The notes below the pieces were generated by a model. That model did no database searches. It saw only the letters and a list, made by a program, of their open reading frames with translations, and was not told where the DNA came from. The translations under genes were made by a program, and so were the position numbers. From positions 1-64,000 of the forward strand of contig NZ_MVHC01000013.1 in assembly GCF_002086455.1 (NCBI RefSeq): DNA of 64,000 nucleotides, given 5' to 3'. Positions 41,038 through 50,366 of the stretch are shown piece after piece. The stretch is from Mycolicibacter algericus DSM 45454 (GTDB lineage Bacteria > Actinomycetota > Actinomycetes > Mycobacteriales > Mycobacteriaceae). Within the stretch, counting starts at the first letter, position 1. Each line of letters opens with the position of its first letter.

Positions 41038-41631
41038 CTAGGGGCCCGACAATGCCGTGGCGACGTTGCGGGCGGCCCGTCGGATGCTGATGGCGGTGAT
41101 GATCTCGGCGATGCCGATGACGATCAGCCAGCTGCCGACGACCAGCGCCAGGATCCACAGCGAGGTGAACGGCGCGGCCAGGGTCACCAAGCCGGCCAGC
41201 AGGCTGAGCACGCCCATGAAGATCTGCCAGCCGCGGCCGGGCAGTTCCGGGTCGCTGATACCGGCAACGGCGGTGGCCACACCGCGGAAGATGAAGCCGA
41301 CCGCGATCCAGATGGCCAGCAGCAGCACCGCCAGCGCTTCCTCGTCGGAATTGAAATGCCGGAAGCACAGCACGGCCAGGATCAGCGACGCCGCCCCGCT
41401 GATGAAGAGCAGCACCCGGCCGCCCACCGACATCACCGGCAAGCTGAACGCGAAAATCGTCTGTGCCACACCGGTTATCAGCAGGTAGACGCCGAACAGA
41501 ATCGCGGCAACCAGGATCGAGTTACCGGGCCGAGCCAGTATCAGCACGCCCAGCACCAGGGCGAGGACACCGGAGACCAGCGTCGATTTCCACAGATGCG
41601 GTAGCAGCTTCGGGACGGCCGTCGTTTCCAT
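41038..41631 (-). CDS. HdeD-family (DUF308) membrane protein
   Basis: 197 residues with six hydrophobic segments arranged as three repeats ('GVLALVLGVLILARPG', 'GAASLILAVLCF', 'GVLSLLAGLVTLAAP'), typical of HdeD/DUF308 proteins. By size and place before cya it probably corresponds to Rv1624c. The start could be six codons earlier (41649); neither has a strong ribosome site. Function unknown, the family being loosely linked to acid stress in enterobacteria. Confidence 0.72.
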   Translation of the reverse strand: METTAVPKLLPHLWKSTLVSGVLALVLGVLILARPGNSILVAAILFGVYLLITGVAQTIFAFSLPVMSVGGRVLLFISGAASLILAVLCFRHFNSDEEALAVLLLAIWIAVGFIFRGVATAVAGISDPELPGRGWQIFMGVLSLLAGLVTLAAPFTSLWILALVVGSWLIVIGIAEIITAISIRRAARNVATALSGP

Positions 41632-41676
41632 GCCCGGAGTTTGGCACATGGGCCGCTGGAGGGGGCGGTTTCAGCG

Positions 41677-42918
41677 TTACCGGCGTGCCGTGTCCCGGGC
41701 GTAGATTTCGGCGAGGAACTGCTCGACGGCCACCGCGGTGTGCGCCGCCCGTGGCGAGCCGAAGATGTCGAATGCGTGCTGGGCCACCGGCAACTCCGCA
41801 TAGACAACGGGGTTCGCGCTGACATGGCGCAACCGGGCGGTGAACGCGCGGGCCTGCTCGACCGGGACCAACGAATCGTTGCTGCCGTGCAGCACGAAAA
41901 ACGGCGGGGCGTCAGCCGAGATGTACGTCATCGATGACGCGGTGCGATAGGTGTCGGGGAACCGGCGCCGGCTCTGTTTGAACACATACGCGCTGAGCGC
42001 CGGTGCCAGCAGCGGATGCAGATCGGTCTCGCCGGTGAAGTCGTAGACGCCGTAGAACGGAACGGCCGCGCGCACGCTGGTGTCGGCATCGGCGAAGCCC
42101 GGCTGGAACTGTGGATCGCCCGCGGTCAGTGCGGTCAGCGAGCACAGGTGGCCGCCCGCCGAGCCGCCGGTGACCGCGACCCAGTCCGGGTCGCCGCCGT
42201 AGTCGGCGATGTGGGCTTTGGTCCAGGCCAGCGCCCGCTTGACGTCGATGATGTGGTCCGGCCACGTGGAGCGGGGGCTGAGCCGGTAGTTGATCGACAC
42301 GCACACCCAGCCCCGTTCGACTAGATGGCTCATCAGCGGATGCGCCTGACCGCGTTTGCTTCCCACCATCCAGGCGCCGCCGGGGACCTGCAGCAGGACG
42401 GGAGCGCGGCCGTCGCGGGGCAGGTCTCGGTGCCGCCATACGTCGAGGGTGTTGCGGCCGCCGTATTCGCCGTAAGGAATGTCGGCATCGGTGGCGTAGT
42501 CGCGGTAGACCCGCATCATGCGCACCAGACCGGGTGCCTTGGCGATCTCGCCGTCCGGGCCCGGTCGCTTCCAGAGCTCGCGGCCGTCGGTGCGCCGATC
42601 CGCACCGAGTTCGGCGTCCAACGCAGCGGTCAGCGGTCGATTCGCGGTGCGACCGAGATGGTTGAGCCCGAGCAGGCCCAGCCAGGACAGCACCGAAACC
42701 AGCCAACTGAACCGTCGTACCCGCGGCGGCAGCCCGCGCGATACCGCTGCCAACGCCGCGGACTGCCCGGCCACGAGTTGCAGCGGAAGCTCCGAGGCGA
42801 ACACGCCGAACGCGAACGCATACAGCGACGGATAGCCGTGCTTGCTGAGCGGGCGGTAGCCATTGAGCGTGGTGGCGAGTCCGGCGAGCGAGCCGAATAC
42901 AGCCAACAGCCTCGTCAT
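41677..42918 (-). CDS. HSL-type esterase/lipase (LipM/LipO-like)
   Basis: 413 residues. N-terminal ~110 residues hold two or three hydrophobic segments, then an alpha/beta hydrolase domain. The nucleophile motif is 'VTGGSAGGHLCSL', acid 'GSNDSLVP', His 'VAQHAFDIFG'. Where most HSL enzymes have HGGG, this has 'VPGGAWMVGSK', so the oxyanion region is altered. ATG 42918 chosen because AAGGAG lies 4 bases upstream. Substrate unknown. It stands between the HdeD gene and cya, a place with no such gene in M. tuberculosis. Confidence 0.82.
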   Translation of the reverse strand: MTRLLAVFGSLAGLATTLNGYRPLSKHGYPSLYAFAFGVFASELPLQLVAGQSAALAAVSRGLPPRVRRFSWLVSVLSWLGLLGLNHLGRTANRPLTAALDAELGADRRTDGRELWKRPGPDGEIAKAPGLVRMMRVYRDYATDADIPYGEYGGRNTLDVWRHRDLPRDGRAPVLLQVPGGAWMVGSKRGQAHPLMSHLVERGWVCVSINYRLSPRSTWPDHIIDVKRALAWTKAHIADYGGDPDWVAVTGGSAGGHLCSLTALTAGDPQFQPGFADADTSVRAAVPFYGVYDFTGETDLHPLLAPALSAYVFKQSRRRFPDTYRTASSMTYISADAPPFFVLHGSNDSLVPVEQARAFTARLRHVSANPVVYAELPVAQHAFDIFGSPRAAHTAVAVEQFLAEIYARDTARR

Positions 42919-42981
42919 TGCGCTCCTTCGCATTGGGGGATGACCCTCCGGCACCCTACCGAAACCGGTCGAATCGCCCCG

Positions 42982-44289
42982 TCAGCGCGCAGGCACCGAC
43001 AGTGATCGTGACGCCGGACCGCGGGAGGCCGGCGGGCGCGCGCCGACCAGGAACCAGGTATGCATGACGCCCTTGCCCTTGACGTCGACGTCGCCGCGCT
43101 CCTCGAACACGAATTCGCTGGTCAACCGCTCGTAGACGTCCTGTGGAACCTGGATACGGTTCGGTACGCCGGTCGACTCCATCCGGGAGGCGAGGTTGAC
43201 CGCGTCCCCCCACACGTCATAGAAGAACCGGCGATTGCCGACCACGCCGGCGACCACCGGGCCGGCGGCCAGACCGATCCGCAGCGACACCGGCCGGCCC
43301 AGCGGATCGCGCAGTTCGGCAATGGTGCCGGCGATGTCGAGGGCCAGTTGCGCCAGCGCGTGCAGATGGTCCGGTCGCGGATCGGGGACTCCGCTGACCA
43401 CCATGTAGGAATCACCGCTGGTCTTGATCTTCTCCAGCCCGTGCCGATCGACGAGCCGATCCAGCCCGGTGTAGATCTCGTTGAGGAATTCGACCAGCTG
43501 CCCAGGGTCGGTCTGGCTGGCCCGCCGGGTGAAGTCGGCGATATCGGCGAACAGCACCGAGGCATCGGGATAGCTGTCGGCGATGACGTCGACCGCCGGG
43601 TTCTTCAGCCGGTTGGCTACGGCGGTGGGCAGAATATTCGCCAGCAGCGCTTCGGACCGATCGTATTCGGCCTCCATCGCCGCTTCGGCGTGGCCGATCT
43701 CGCGCAGCGCGTACCAGATGGTGGCGATCACTATGAAGCACGCCGAGACCACCACCAGGGCGAAGGACAGGTCGCGCAGCCAGGCCGGCTGATCCAGCTT
43801 GTAGGTGGGAACCAGGAACTGCAGGGCGATCGTCAGCGCCGCACCGATGCCCGCCACCACCGCGGCCAATTTGATCCGGTCCACGCCGAGAATGAGCACG
43901 CTGATCGACGCCGAGGCCAGGAAGTAGAACTGGACACCCGATCCGGTCCCGACCACCCAGCAGATTACGAAGGTCGTCAGGTAGGCGATGCCGACGAACG
44001 CCAGGGGCGCGATCAGCTCGCCGTAGTGGTAGAGCAGCGGGGTCAGCACAAAGGCGGCGGCGGCGATGAGATTGAGCGCACCGATCCACCAGTAAGCGGG
44101 GTCCGCCCAGATCTCCAGCAGTCCGAAGCCCGCGCTGATGATCGCGGCGAGGCCGGCGGAGACCTTGAGGATCCGCAGCCGCTGCGACAGCCGCGCTGCG
44201 TAGTGGCGGGTGCGCGCCGGCATGCAACGCCAGTGCCGGTCGGAAGGCTGGGATTCCGCCGATACCGCGAGAAACCGCTTGACGGTCAC
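42982..44289 (-). CDS. cya: Membrane class III adenylate cyclase (Rv1625c/Cya type)
   Basis: 435 residues: a cytoplasmic N-terminus, six hydrophobic segments (about residues 40-195), then a class III cyclase domain. Metal Asp in 'VLFADIADFTRR', substrate-specifying Lys/Asp in 'EKIKTSGDSYMVV', transition-state Asn/Arg in 'DAVNLASRMEST'. One domain per chain means it works as a homodimer. The GTG at 44289 has TAGGCT (minus strand) 7 bases upstream, favouring that start over a TTG two codons earlier. Beside pdtaR as in M. tuberculosis. Confidence 0.93.
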   Translation of the reverse strand: MTVKRFLAVSAESQPSDRHWRCMPARTRHYAARLSQRLRILKVSAGLAAIISAGFGLLEIWADPAYWWIGALNLIAAAAFVLTPLLYHYGELIAPLAFVGIAYLTTFVICWVVGTGSGVQFYFLASASISVLILGVDRIKLAAVVAGIGAALTIALQFLVPTYKLDQPAWLRDLSFALVVVSACFIVIATIWYALREIGHAEAAMEAEYDRSEALLANILPTAVANRLKNPAVDVIADSYPDASVLFADIADFTRRASQTDPGQLVEFLNEIYTGLDRLVDRHGLEKIKTSGDSYMVVSGVPDPRPDHLHALAQLALDIAGTIAELRDPLGRPVSLRIGLAAGPVVAGVVGNRRFFYDVWGDAVNLASRMESTGVPNRIQVPQDVYERLTSEFVFEERGDVDVKGKGVMHTWFLVGARPPASRGPASRSLSVPAR

Positions 44290-44354
44290 CTTCAACAGCC
44301 TAATCCCGTGAGGTGCGGAGCTGGGCTTTCATTCGGCGGCTAGGGTCACCGAGC

Positions 44355-44681
44355 ATGGTGCTGCGTTCCATTGCGCTGTTCGTGCTGGCCGCCGTCGCGG
44401 AGATCGGCGGTGCCTGGCTGGTCTGGCAGGGGGTGCGTGAGCACCGCGGGCTGCTGTGGGCCGGGGCCGGTGTGATCGCCTTGGGCCTGTACGGCTTTGT
44501 GGCGACGCTGCAGCCCGACGCCCATTTCGGCCGGATCCTGGCCGCCTACGGTGGGGTGTTCGTCGCGGGCTCACTGGCCTGGGGCATGGCCTTCGACGGT
44601 TTCCGGCCCGACCGCGCCGACGTTCTCGGCGCGCTGATCTGCCTGCTGGGCGTGGGTGTGATCATGTACACGCCCCGCTGA
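44355..44681 (+). CDS. YnfA family (UPF0060) small membrane protein
   Basis: 108 residues with four hydrophobic helices, starting '[21 protein letters not shown]' and containing '[12 protein letters not shown]'. This is the YnfA/UPF0060 family, related to small multidrug-resistance transporters. Function unproven in mycobacteria. ATG 44355 has TAGGGT 8 bases upstream (leaderless). Divergent from cya. Confidence 0.88.
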   Translation: MVLRSIALFVLAAVAEIGGAWLVWQGVREHRGLLWAGAGVIALGLYGFVATLQPDAHFGRILAAYGGVFVAGSLAWGMAFDGFRPDRADVLGALICLLGVGVIMYTPR

Positions 44682-44754
44682 GCCCGAAGCAGCAGGGGAC
44701 TCGCCCGTGCGGGTCTCCGGCGCGATGTACGGTCGGTGACCGGGTGTTTCTCAG

Positions 44755-44828
44755 TGCCCTCGGTGAGATTCGAACTCACACTGTACGGGTTTTGAATCCG
44801 TTTCCTCTGCCAGTTGGGATACGAGGGC
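44755..44828 (-). tRNA. tRNA-Leu (anticodon CAA), short variable loop
   Basis: 74 bases on the minus strand. Acceptor GCCCTCG pairs with CGAGGGC, discriminator A. T arm GTGAG/CTCAC with loop TTCGAAT. Anticodon loop TTCAAAA gives CAA, reading the Leu codon UUG. The anticodon stem ACGGA/CCCGT has one A-C mismatch and the D stem three pairs. The variable loop is only five bases, unlike the long arm of normal bacterial Leu tRNAs. CCA is not encoded. Confidence 0.88.
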
Positions 44829-44908
44829 CGAGCGCCTGCGCGCGGGTCTCCACGATAGACGATGCCCCGAAGGGTTGCCGCCGCCGGCAGGCGCGACAGA
44901 ATGGGGTG

Positions 44909-45532
44909 ATGACTGCGTCGACATCCGAGGGCGCTCCGCGTCCTGCCCGCCGGGTCCTGATCGCCGAGGACGAAGCGCTGATCCGGCTCGACCTCGCCGA
45001 AATGCTGCGGGAAGAGGGCTACGAGGTCGTCGGCGAGGCCGGCGACGGCCAGGAGGCCGTCGAGCTGGCGGAGCTGCTGCGCCCCGATCTGGTGATCATC
45101 GACGTCAAGATGCCGCGCCGCGACGGCATCGACGCGGCGTCCGAGATCGCCGGAAAACGCATCGCGCCGATCGTCATGCTCACCGCATTCAGCCAGCGCG
45201 ACCTGGTGGAACGGGCCCGCGACGCCGGGGCGATGGCCTATCTGGTCAAACCCTTCTCGGCCGGGGACCTGGTGCCCGCCATCGAGCTGGCGGTCAGCCG
45301 CTCGGAGGAGATCACCGCGCTGGAACGCGAAGTCAGCAGCCTGTCGGAGCAACTCGAGACCCGCAAGCTCATCGAGCGCGCCAAGGGACTGCTGCAGAGC
45401 AAGCAGGGCCTGAGCGAGCCGGACGCATTCCGGTGGATTCAGCGGGCGGCGATGGACAAGCGGACCACGATGCGCCAGGTGGCCGAGGTCGTGCTGGAAA
45501 CCCTCGACACGGCGGCGAACCCCCCGACCTGA
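44909..45532 (+). CDS. pdtaR: Response regulator with ANTAR RNA-binding domain, PdtaR
   Basis: 207 residues. Receiver domain first: acidic pocket '[12 protein letters not shown]', phospho-Asp in '[13 protein letters not shown]', Thr/Ser 'VMLTAFSQ', Lys 'YLVKPFS'. A C-terminal ANTAR domain follows ('[21 protein letters not shown]'). With sensor kinase PdtaS it acts on nascent RNA by antitermination; PdtaS is not in the window. ATG has CAGAAT 6 bases before it. In M. tuberculosis (Rv1626) the next gene differs, so a rearrangement lies just downstream. Confidence 0.95.
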   Translation: MTASTSEGAPRPARRVLIAEDEALIRLDLAEMLREEGYEVVGEAGDGQEAVELAELLRPDLVIIDVKMPRRDGIDAASEIAGKRIAPIVMLTAFSQRDLVERARDAGAMAYLVKPFSAGDLVPAIELAVSRSEEITALEREVSSLSEQLETRKLIERAKGLLQSKQGLSEPDAFRWIQRAAMDKRTTMRQVAEVVLETLDTAANPPT

Positions 45533-45569
45533 CCACCGTTGCCCTGGTTCAACCAGTAGTCTCGATGAC

Positions 45570-46928
45570 GTGCAGCGCAGAATCATGGGCATCGAGACCG
45601 AGTTCGGTGTCACCTGCACCTTCCACGGCCACCGGCGACTGTCACCCGACGAGGTGGCACGGTATCTGTTCCGCCGGGTGGTGTCCTGGGGTCGCAGTTC
45701 GAATGTGTTCCTGCGCAACGGCGCCCGGTTGTATCTGGATGTCGGTAGTCATCCGGAGTACGCCACCGCCGAATGCGACAACCTGGTGCAGCTGGTCACC
45801 CACGACCGGGCCGGCGAACGGGTGCTCGAAGACCTGCTGATCGATGCCGAGCAGCGGCTGGCCGATGAGGGGATCGGCGGCGACATCTACCTGTTCAAAA
45901 ACAACACCGACTCGGCGGGCAACTCCTACGGCTGCCACGAGAACTACCTGATCGTCCGCGCCGGGGAGTTCTCCCGGATCTCCGACGTGCTGCTGCCGTT
46001 CCTGGTGACCCGCCAACTGATCTGCGGCGCCGGCAAGGTGCTGCAGACCCCCAAGGCCGCCACCTTCTGTCTGTCGCAGCGCGCCGAGCACATCTGGGAG
46101 GGCGTGTCGAGCGCCACGACCCGATCGCGTCCCATCATCAACACCCGCGACGAGCCGCACGCCGACGCCGAGAAGTACCGCCGGCTGCACGTCATCGTCG
46201 GGGACTCCAACATGTCCGAGACCTCCACCCTGCTCAAGGTGGGCAGCGCGGCACTGGTGCTGGAGATGATCGAGGCGGGGGTGCCCTTCCGCGACTTCTC
46301 GCTGGACAACCCGATCCGGGCGATCCGCGAGGTCAGCCACGACGTCACCGGCCGACGCCCGGTGCGGCTGGCCGGCGGGCGCCAGGCCGGCGCGCTGGAC
46401 ATCCAGCGCGAGTACTACGGGCGGGCGGTGGACTACGTGCAGACGCGGGCCAGCAACCCGCAGCTCGAGCAGGTCATCGACCTGTGGGGCCGCCAGCTCG
46501 ACGCCGTCGAAACCCAGGATTTCGCCAAGGTGGACACCGAGATCGACTGGGTGATCAAACGAAAGCTGTTCCAGCGCTACCAGGATCGCTACGACATGGA
46601 GCTGTCCGATCCGAAGATCGCGCAGCTGGACCTGGCCTATCACGACATCAAGCGGGGCCGCGGGGTGTTCGATCTGCTGCAGCGCAAGGGGCTGGCCGCC
46701 CGGGTCACCACCGACGAGGAGGTCGACGAGGCGGTCGACACGCCGCCGCAGACCACCCGCGCCAAGCTGCGCGGCGAATTCATCAGTGCCGCACAGGCCG
46801 CCGGCCGGGACTTCACCGTCGACTGGGTGCACCTCAAGCTCAACGATCAAGCCCAGCGCACCGTGCTGTGCAAAGACCCGTTCCGGTCGGTCGACGAGCG
46901 GGTCAAGCGCCTGATCGCCAGCATGTAG
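45570..46928 (+). CDS. pafA: Pup--protein ligase PafA
   Basis: 452 residues, the same length as M. tuberculosis PafA and nearly identical in motifs: '[19 protein letters not shown]', '[15 protein letters not shown]', '[17 protein letters not shown]'. It joins the C-terminal Glu of Pup to Lys of target proteins, marking them for the mycobacterial proteasome. GTG start with TAGTCT 7 bases upstream (leaderless). First of the paf genes; Pup, Dop and proteasome genes are not in this window. Confidence 0.97.
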   Translation: MQRRIMGIETEFGVTCTFHGHRRLSPDEVARYLFRRVVSWGRSSNVFLRNGARLYLDVGSHPEYATAECDNLVQLVTHDRAGERVLEDLLIDAEQRLADEGIGGDIYLFKNNTDSAGNSYGCHENYLIVRAGEFSRISDVLLPFLVTRQLICGAGKVLQTPKAATFCLSQRAEHIWEGVSSATTRSRPIINTRDEPHADAEKYRRLHVIVGDSNMSETSTLLKVGSAALVLEMIEAGVPFRDFSLDNPIRAIREVSHDVTGRRPVRLAGGRQAGALDIQREYYGRAVDYVQTRASNPQLEQVIDLWGRQLDAVETQDFAKVDTEIDWVIKRKLFQRYQDRYDMELSDPKIAQLDLAYHDIKRGRGVFDLLQRKGLAARVTTDEEVDEAVDTPPQTTRAKLRGEFISAAQAAGRDFTVDWVHLKLNDQAQRTVLCKDPFRSVDERVKRLIASM

Positions 46929-46964
46929 CACCCACTTCCGACCGACCCGCCCGCCGCCACCGCC

Positions 46965-46970
46965 TATCCT
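46965..46970 (+). promoter_or_regulatory. pafB -10 box
   Basis: TATCCT ends 6 bases before the pafB ATG, suggesting a leaderless pafBC transcript separate from pafA. Confidence 0.5.
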
Positions 46971-46976
46971 CCTTGC

Positions 46977-47972
46977 ATGGCGACTGCCAAAGTCGAACGA
47001 CTACTGAATCTGGTCATCGCATTGCTGTCCACGCGCGGTTATCTCACCGCGGAGAAGATCCGCGCCACCGTGATCGGCTACGGTGACAGCCCCAGCGACG
47101 AAGCGTTCTCCCGGATGTTCGAGCGGGACAAGAACGAGCTGCGGGATCTGGGCATTCCGCTGGAAACCGGGAAGGCTTCGGTGTTCGACACGGTCGACGG
47201 CTACCGCATCAACCCCGATGCTTACGCGCTGCCCGCCATCGAGCTCACCACGGAGGAGGCCGCCGCGGTTGCCGTGGCGGTCCAGCTGTGGCAGTCGCCC
47301 CAGCTGCGGGCCAATGCCCAGGGGGCGGTGGCCAAACTGCACGCCGCCGGTGTCGAGGTGGACCCGGCGCGCGCCGACGTACTGGTGGCGCCCCCGGCGG
47401 CGCTCCCGGGCATCCACCGAGCCGAGCCGGCGCTGGGCGCCCTGATGGACGCCGTGCAGGCGGGGCAGGCCGTGCAGTTCGGCCACCGCCCGTCGCCGGT
47501 CGATCCGTACGTCACCCGCACCGTCGAGCCGTGGGGGGTGGTGACCCACGGCGGCCGCTGGTATCTGGTCGGCCATGACCGCGATCGCGATGCGGTGCGC
47601 ACCTTCCGGATGTCACGGATCGCCGACGAGGTCACCCCGATCGGGTCGCCGGGTTCGGTCACCCGCCCCGACGGCGTCGACCTGCGCGCGATCGTCGCCG
47701 AGGCCGTCGGCGAAGCCCCGACCGGGCTGCAGGCCCGGATCTGGGTCGCCGACGGCCGGGCGGTGGCATTGCGCCGGGCCGGCGCCGTGCTGGGCCGGCA
47801 GGCGCTCGCCGGCCGCGACGGCGACATCGTCGGCGTCGACATCGGCACCCACGACCGGCTGGCCCGCGATATCGCCGGGCACGGCGCCGACGCCGTCGTG
47901 CTGGATCCGCCGTCACTGCGCGACGACGTGGTGGCCCGGCTGACCGCCAGCGCCCGGGGGGTGCTCGCGTGA
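46977..47972 (+). CDS. pafB: WYL-domain DNA-damage regulator PafB
   Basis: 331 residues: N-terminal winged helix ('KVERLLNLVIALLSTRGYLTA'), WYL domain ('VDPYVTRTVEPWGVVTHGGRWYLVGHD', residues ~180-205) and a C-terminal extension. With PafC it activates the RecA/LexA-independent DNA-damage response in mycobacteria. Overlaps pafC by 4 bp, as expected for a heterodimer. Confidence 0.95.
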   Translation: MATAKVERLLNLVIALLSTRGYLTAEKIRATVIGYGDSPSDEAFSRMFERDKNELRDLGIPLETGKASVFDTVDGYRINPDAYALPAIELTTEEAAAVAVAVQLWQSPQLRANAQGAVAKLHAAGVEVDPARADVLVAPPAALPGIHRAEPALGALMDAVQAGQAVQFGHRPSPVDPYVTRTVEPWGVVTHGGRWYLVGHDRDRDAVRTFRMSRIADEVTPIGSPGSVTRPDGVDLRAIVAEAVGEAPTGLQARIWVADGRAVALRRAGAVLGRQALAGRDGDIVGVDIGTHDRLARDIAGHGADAVVLDPPSLRDDVVARLTASARGVLA

Positions 47973-48919
47973 GCCAACTGTCCAAGCGGCTGGTCCGGCT
48001 GCTGAACATGGTGCCGTATCTGCAGGCGCGGCCCGGCATCACCAAGAAGCAGGCCGCCGCCGAGCTCGGCGTGAGCCTGGCGCAGCTGCAGGCCGACCTG
48101 CATCAGCTGGTGATGTGCGGCATGCCCGGTTACGGGCCGGGAGAGCTGATCGACGTGACGTTCTACGACGACCGCCTCGACGTGCACGAGACCGCGGGGG
48201 TGGATCGGCCGTTGCGGCTGACGTCGCCGGAGGCCACCGCCATGCTGATGGCGCTGCGGGCGTTGGTCGACATGCCCGGCATCGTCGACCCCCGAGCGGC
48301 ACGCAGCGCGATCGCGAAGATCGAGAACGCCGCCGGCGAGGCCGCCCACCGGGCAACCGACGCCGCGGACGAGGACGACCCGGTCGCCGCGGTCGTCCGT
48401 GACGGCGTGCACCGCCGCCGGGCGATCAGCATCGACTACTACGCCGCCTCGCGGGACACGTCGTCGCGCCGGGTCGTCGACCCCATCCGGGTGGTGCTGA
48501 TCGCAAACCACAGCTACCTGGAAGCCTGGTGCCGCGACTCCGCCGGGGTGCGGTTGTTCCGCTTCGACCGCATCGACGACGCCGAGCTGCTCGACGAACC
48601 CGCGGCGCCGCCGGAACCGGCACGCCAGGCCGAGACCGACACCTCGCTGTTCGACGCCGACCCGTCCCTGCCGGTCGCCACCGTGAGGGTGGCGCCGGCG
48701 GCGGCCTGGATGTTCGAGTACTACCCGATGCGACTGGTCGGTGATTCGGCCGACGGCTGGCGGGAAGCGGAGATGACCTACGCATCCGACGAATGGTTGA
48801 CGCGGCTGCTGCTGGGCATGGGTGACGAGGTGCAGATCGTGGCACCCGAGTCGGTGGTCGACCGGGTGCGCGAGGCCGCGGCCGCCGCGCTGGCGGCCTA
48901 CGGGGAAGTACGCGCGTGA
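47969..48919 (+). CDS. pafC: WYL-domain DNA-damage regulator PafC
   Basis: 316 residues with the same plan as PafB: helix-turn-helix 'ITKKQAAAELGVSLAQLQADL', WYL-type core 'RRVVDPIRVVLIANHSYLEAWCR', and a C-terminal extension. Partner of PafB in the mitomycin-type damage response. GTG overlaps pafB; stop overlaps the next gene by 4 bp. Confidence 0.95.
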   Translation: MSQLSKRLVRLLNMVPYLQARPGITKKQAAAELGVSLAQLQADLHQLVMCGMPGYGPGELIDVTFYDDRLDVHETAGVDRPLRLTSPEATAMLMALRALVDMPGIVDPRAARSAIAKIENAAGEAAHRATDAADEDDPVAAVVRDGVHRRRAISIDYYAASRDTSSRRVVDPIRVVLIANHSYLEAWCRDSAGVRLFRFDRIDDAELLDEPAAPPEPARQAETDTSLFDADPSLPVATVRVAPAAAWMFEYYPMRLVGDSADGWREAEMTYASDEWLTRLLLGMGDEVQIVAPESVVDRVREAAAAALAAYGEVRA

Positions 48920-49149
48920 CCGCATTCAGTGCCGGGATGCTGATAGCCGATGTCGTCTTCCTGGCCGTGGTGATAGGCGTGGTGGTCGGCATCGTTTTCC
49001 TGGTCAAGGCCAAGTCGAAGCCGGCGGGCCAATCAGCGGTGCCCCCGGCTTGGTATCCGGATCCCGCCGACCCGGAACTGCTCCGCTACTTCGACGGTCA
49101 GAGCTGGACGGGGGCCACCCGTCCGCGGCGTGCGCCGCCGGGGTCCTGA
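48916..49149 (+). CDS. Small DUF2510 membrane protein
   Basis: 77 residues: one hydrophobic helix (residues 8-30) followed by a DUF2510 motif, 'PPAWYPDPADPELLRYFDGQSWT'-like, with the conserved W-Y-P-D-P and the R-x-W/F-D-G. GTG overlaps the pafC stop. It lies between pafC and tatA. Function unknown. Confidence 0.8.
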   Translation: MTAFSAGMLIADVVFLAVVIGVVVGIVFLVKAKSKPAGQSAVPPAWYPDPADPELLRYFDGQSWTGATRPRRAPPGS

Positions 49150-49188
49150 GCTGCGGTAGCATCGATACGACGTCTGGAGGTAAGCAAA

Positions 49189-49419
49189 GTGAACGCTTTA
49201 GGACCGTCGCACCTGGCGATCCTCGCCGTCGCCGTGATCATCTTGTTCGGCGCCAAGCGCCTGCCCGACGCGGCGCGCTCGCTCGGTAAGTCGATGCGCA
49301 TCTTCAAATCCGAGGTCCGCGAGCTGCAGAACGAGGCCAAGCCGGATTCGACCGCCAACTCGACCACCGTCTCCTCCGAGCGGGTCGATCCGCCGGCGGC
49401 CGGCGGTCCCTCGGCGTAG
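49189..49419 (+). CDS. tatA: Sec-independent translocase subunit TatA
   Basis: 76 residues: an N-terminal membrane helix ('[20 protein letters not shown]') with the conserved F-G-x-x-x-L-P-D hinge, then an amphipathic helix ('[16 protein letters not shown]') and a polar tail. Forms the Tat pore with TatC. GTG start with TGGAGGT about 8 bases upstream. 38 bp before tatC. Confidence 0.95.
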   Translation: MNALGPSHLAILAVAVIILFGAKRLPDAARSLGKSMRIFKSEVRELQNEAKPDSTANSTTVSSERVDPPAAGGPSA

Positions 49420-49457
49420 CCCGGCATCGCCGTCGCGGCATCCGCGTCTGATCTACT

Positions 49458-50366
49458 GTGCCCACGCTCGGAGCTCTGCGGCGGCTGGACCCGCGACTGC
49501 GTCGCAGCCGCACCAATCCCGACGGGACGATGTCGCTCGTCGATCACCTGCGTGAGCTGCGGACCCGGCTGCTGATCTCGCTTGCCGCGATCGTGGTCAC
49601 CACCATCATCGGCTTCGTCTGGTACGGTCGGCCGTTGTTCGGGCTGGAGAGTCTCGGTGAGTGGCTGCGCCACCCGTACTGCGAGCTGCCGGCGTCCTCG
49701 CGCGCCGCGATCGCACCCGACGGGCAGTGCCGACTGCTGGCCACCGCGCCCTTCGACCAGTTCATGCTGCGGCTCAAGGTCGGGCTGGCCGCCGGAGTCG
49801 TGCTGGCCTGTCCGGTCTGGTTCTACCAGTTGTGGGCGTTCATCACGCCGGGGCTGTACCGCAAGGAGCGGCGCTTCGCGGTGGTGTTCGTCGTGTCTGC
49901 GGCGGTGCTGTTCGTCACCGGCGCCATCCTGGCCTATCTGGTGCTCTCCAAGGCGCTGGGTTTTCTGCTGACCGTGGGCAGCGATGTTCAGGTGACCGCG
50001 CTGTCCGGTGACCGCTATTTCGGATTCCTGCTCAACCTGCTGGTGGTGTTCGGCATCAGCTTCGAGTTCCCGCTGCTGATCGTCATGCTCAACCAGGTCG
50101 GGGTACTGAGCTACGCCCGGTTGAAGGAGTGGCGGCGCGGCCTGATCTTCGCGATGTTCGTGTTCGCGGCCTTCTTCACCCCCGGGTCGGACCCGTTCTC
50201 GATGATCGTGCTCGGCTGCACGTTGAGCCTGCTGCAGGAGTTCGCCATCCAGATCGCCCGACTGCACGACAAGCGCAAGGCCCGGCGGGAGGCCACCACG
50301 CAGCTACCCGACGACGCAGCCTCGCCGCTCGAGGCGCCGGCACCCGTGACAACCCCGCATGAGTAG
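49458..50366 (+). CDS. tatC: Sec-independent translocase subunit TatC
   Basis: 302 residues with six membrane helices. The Tat family mark is '[17 protein letters not shown]' (H-L-x-E-L-R) before helix 1. Later '[12 protein letters not shown]' and '[21 protein letters not shown]' are typical. Recognises twin-arginine signals. The 3' end overlaps helY by 8 bp. Confidence 0.95.
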   Translation: MPTLGALRRLDPRLRRSRTNPDGTMSLVDHLRELRTRLLISLAAIVVTTIIGFVWYGRPLFGLESLGEWLRHPYCELPASSRAAIAPDGQCRLLATAPFDQFMLRLKVGLAAGVVLACPVWFYQLWAFITPGLYRKERRFAVVFVVSAAVLFVTGAILAYLVLSKALGFLLTVGSDVQVTALSGDRYFGFLLNLLVVFGISFEFPLLIVMLNQVGVLSYARLKEWRRGLIFAMFVFAAFFTPGSDPFSMIVLGCTLSLLQEFAIQIARLHDKRKARREATTQLPDDAASPLEAPAPVTTPHE

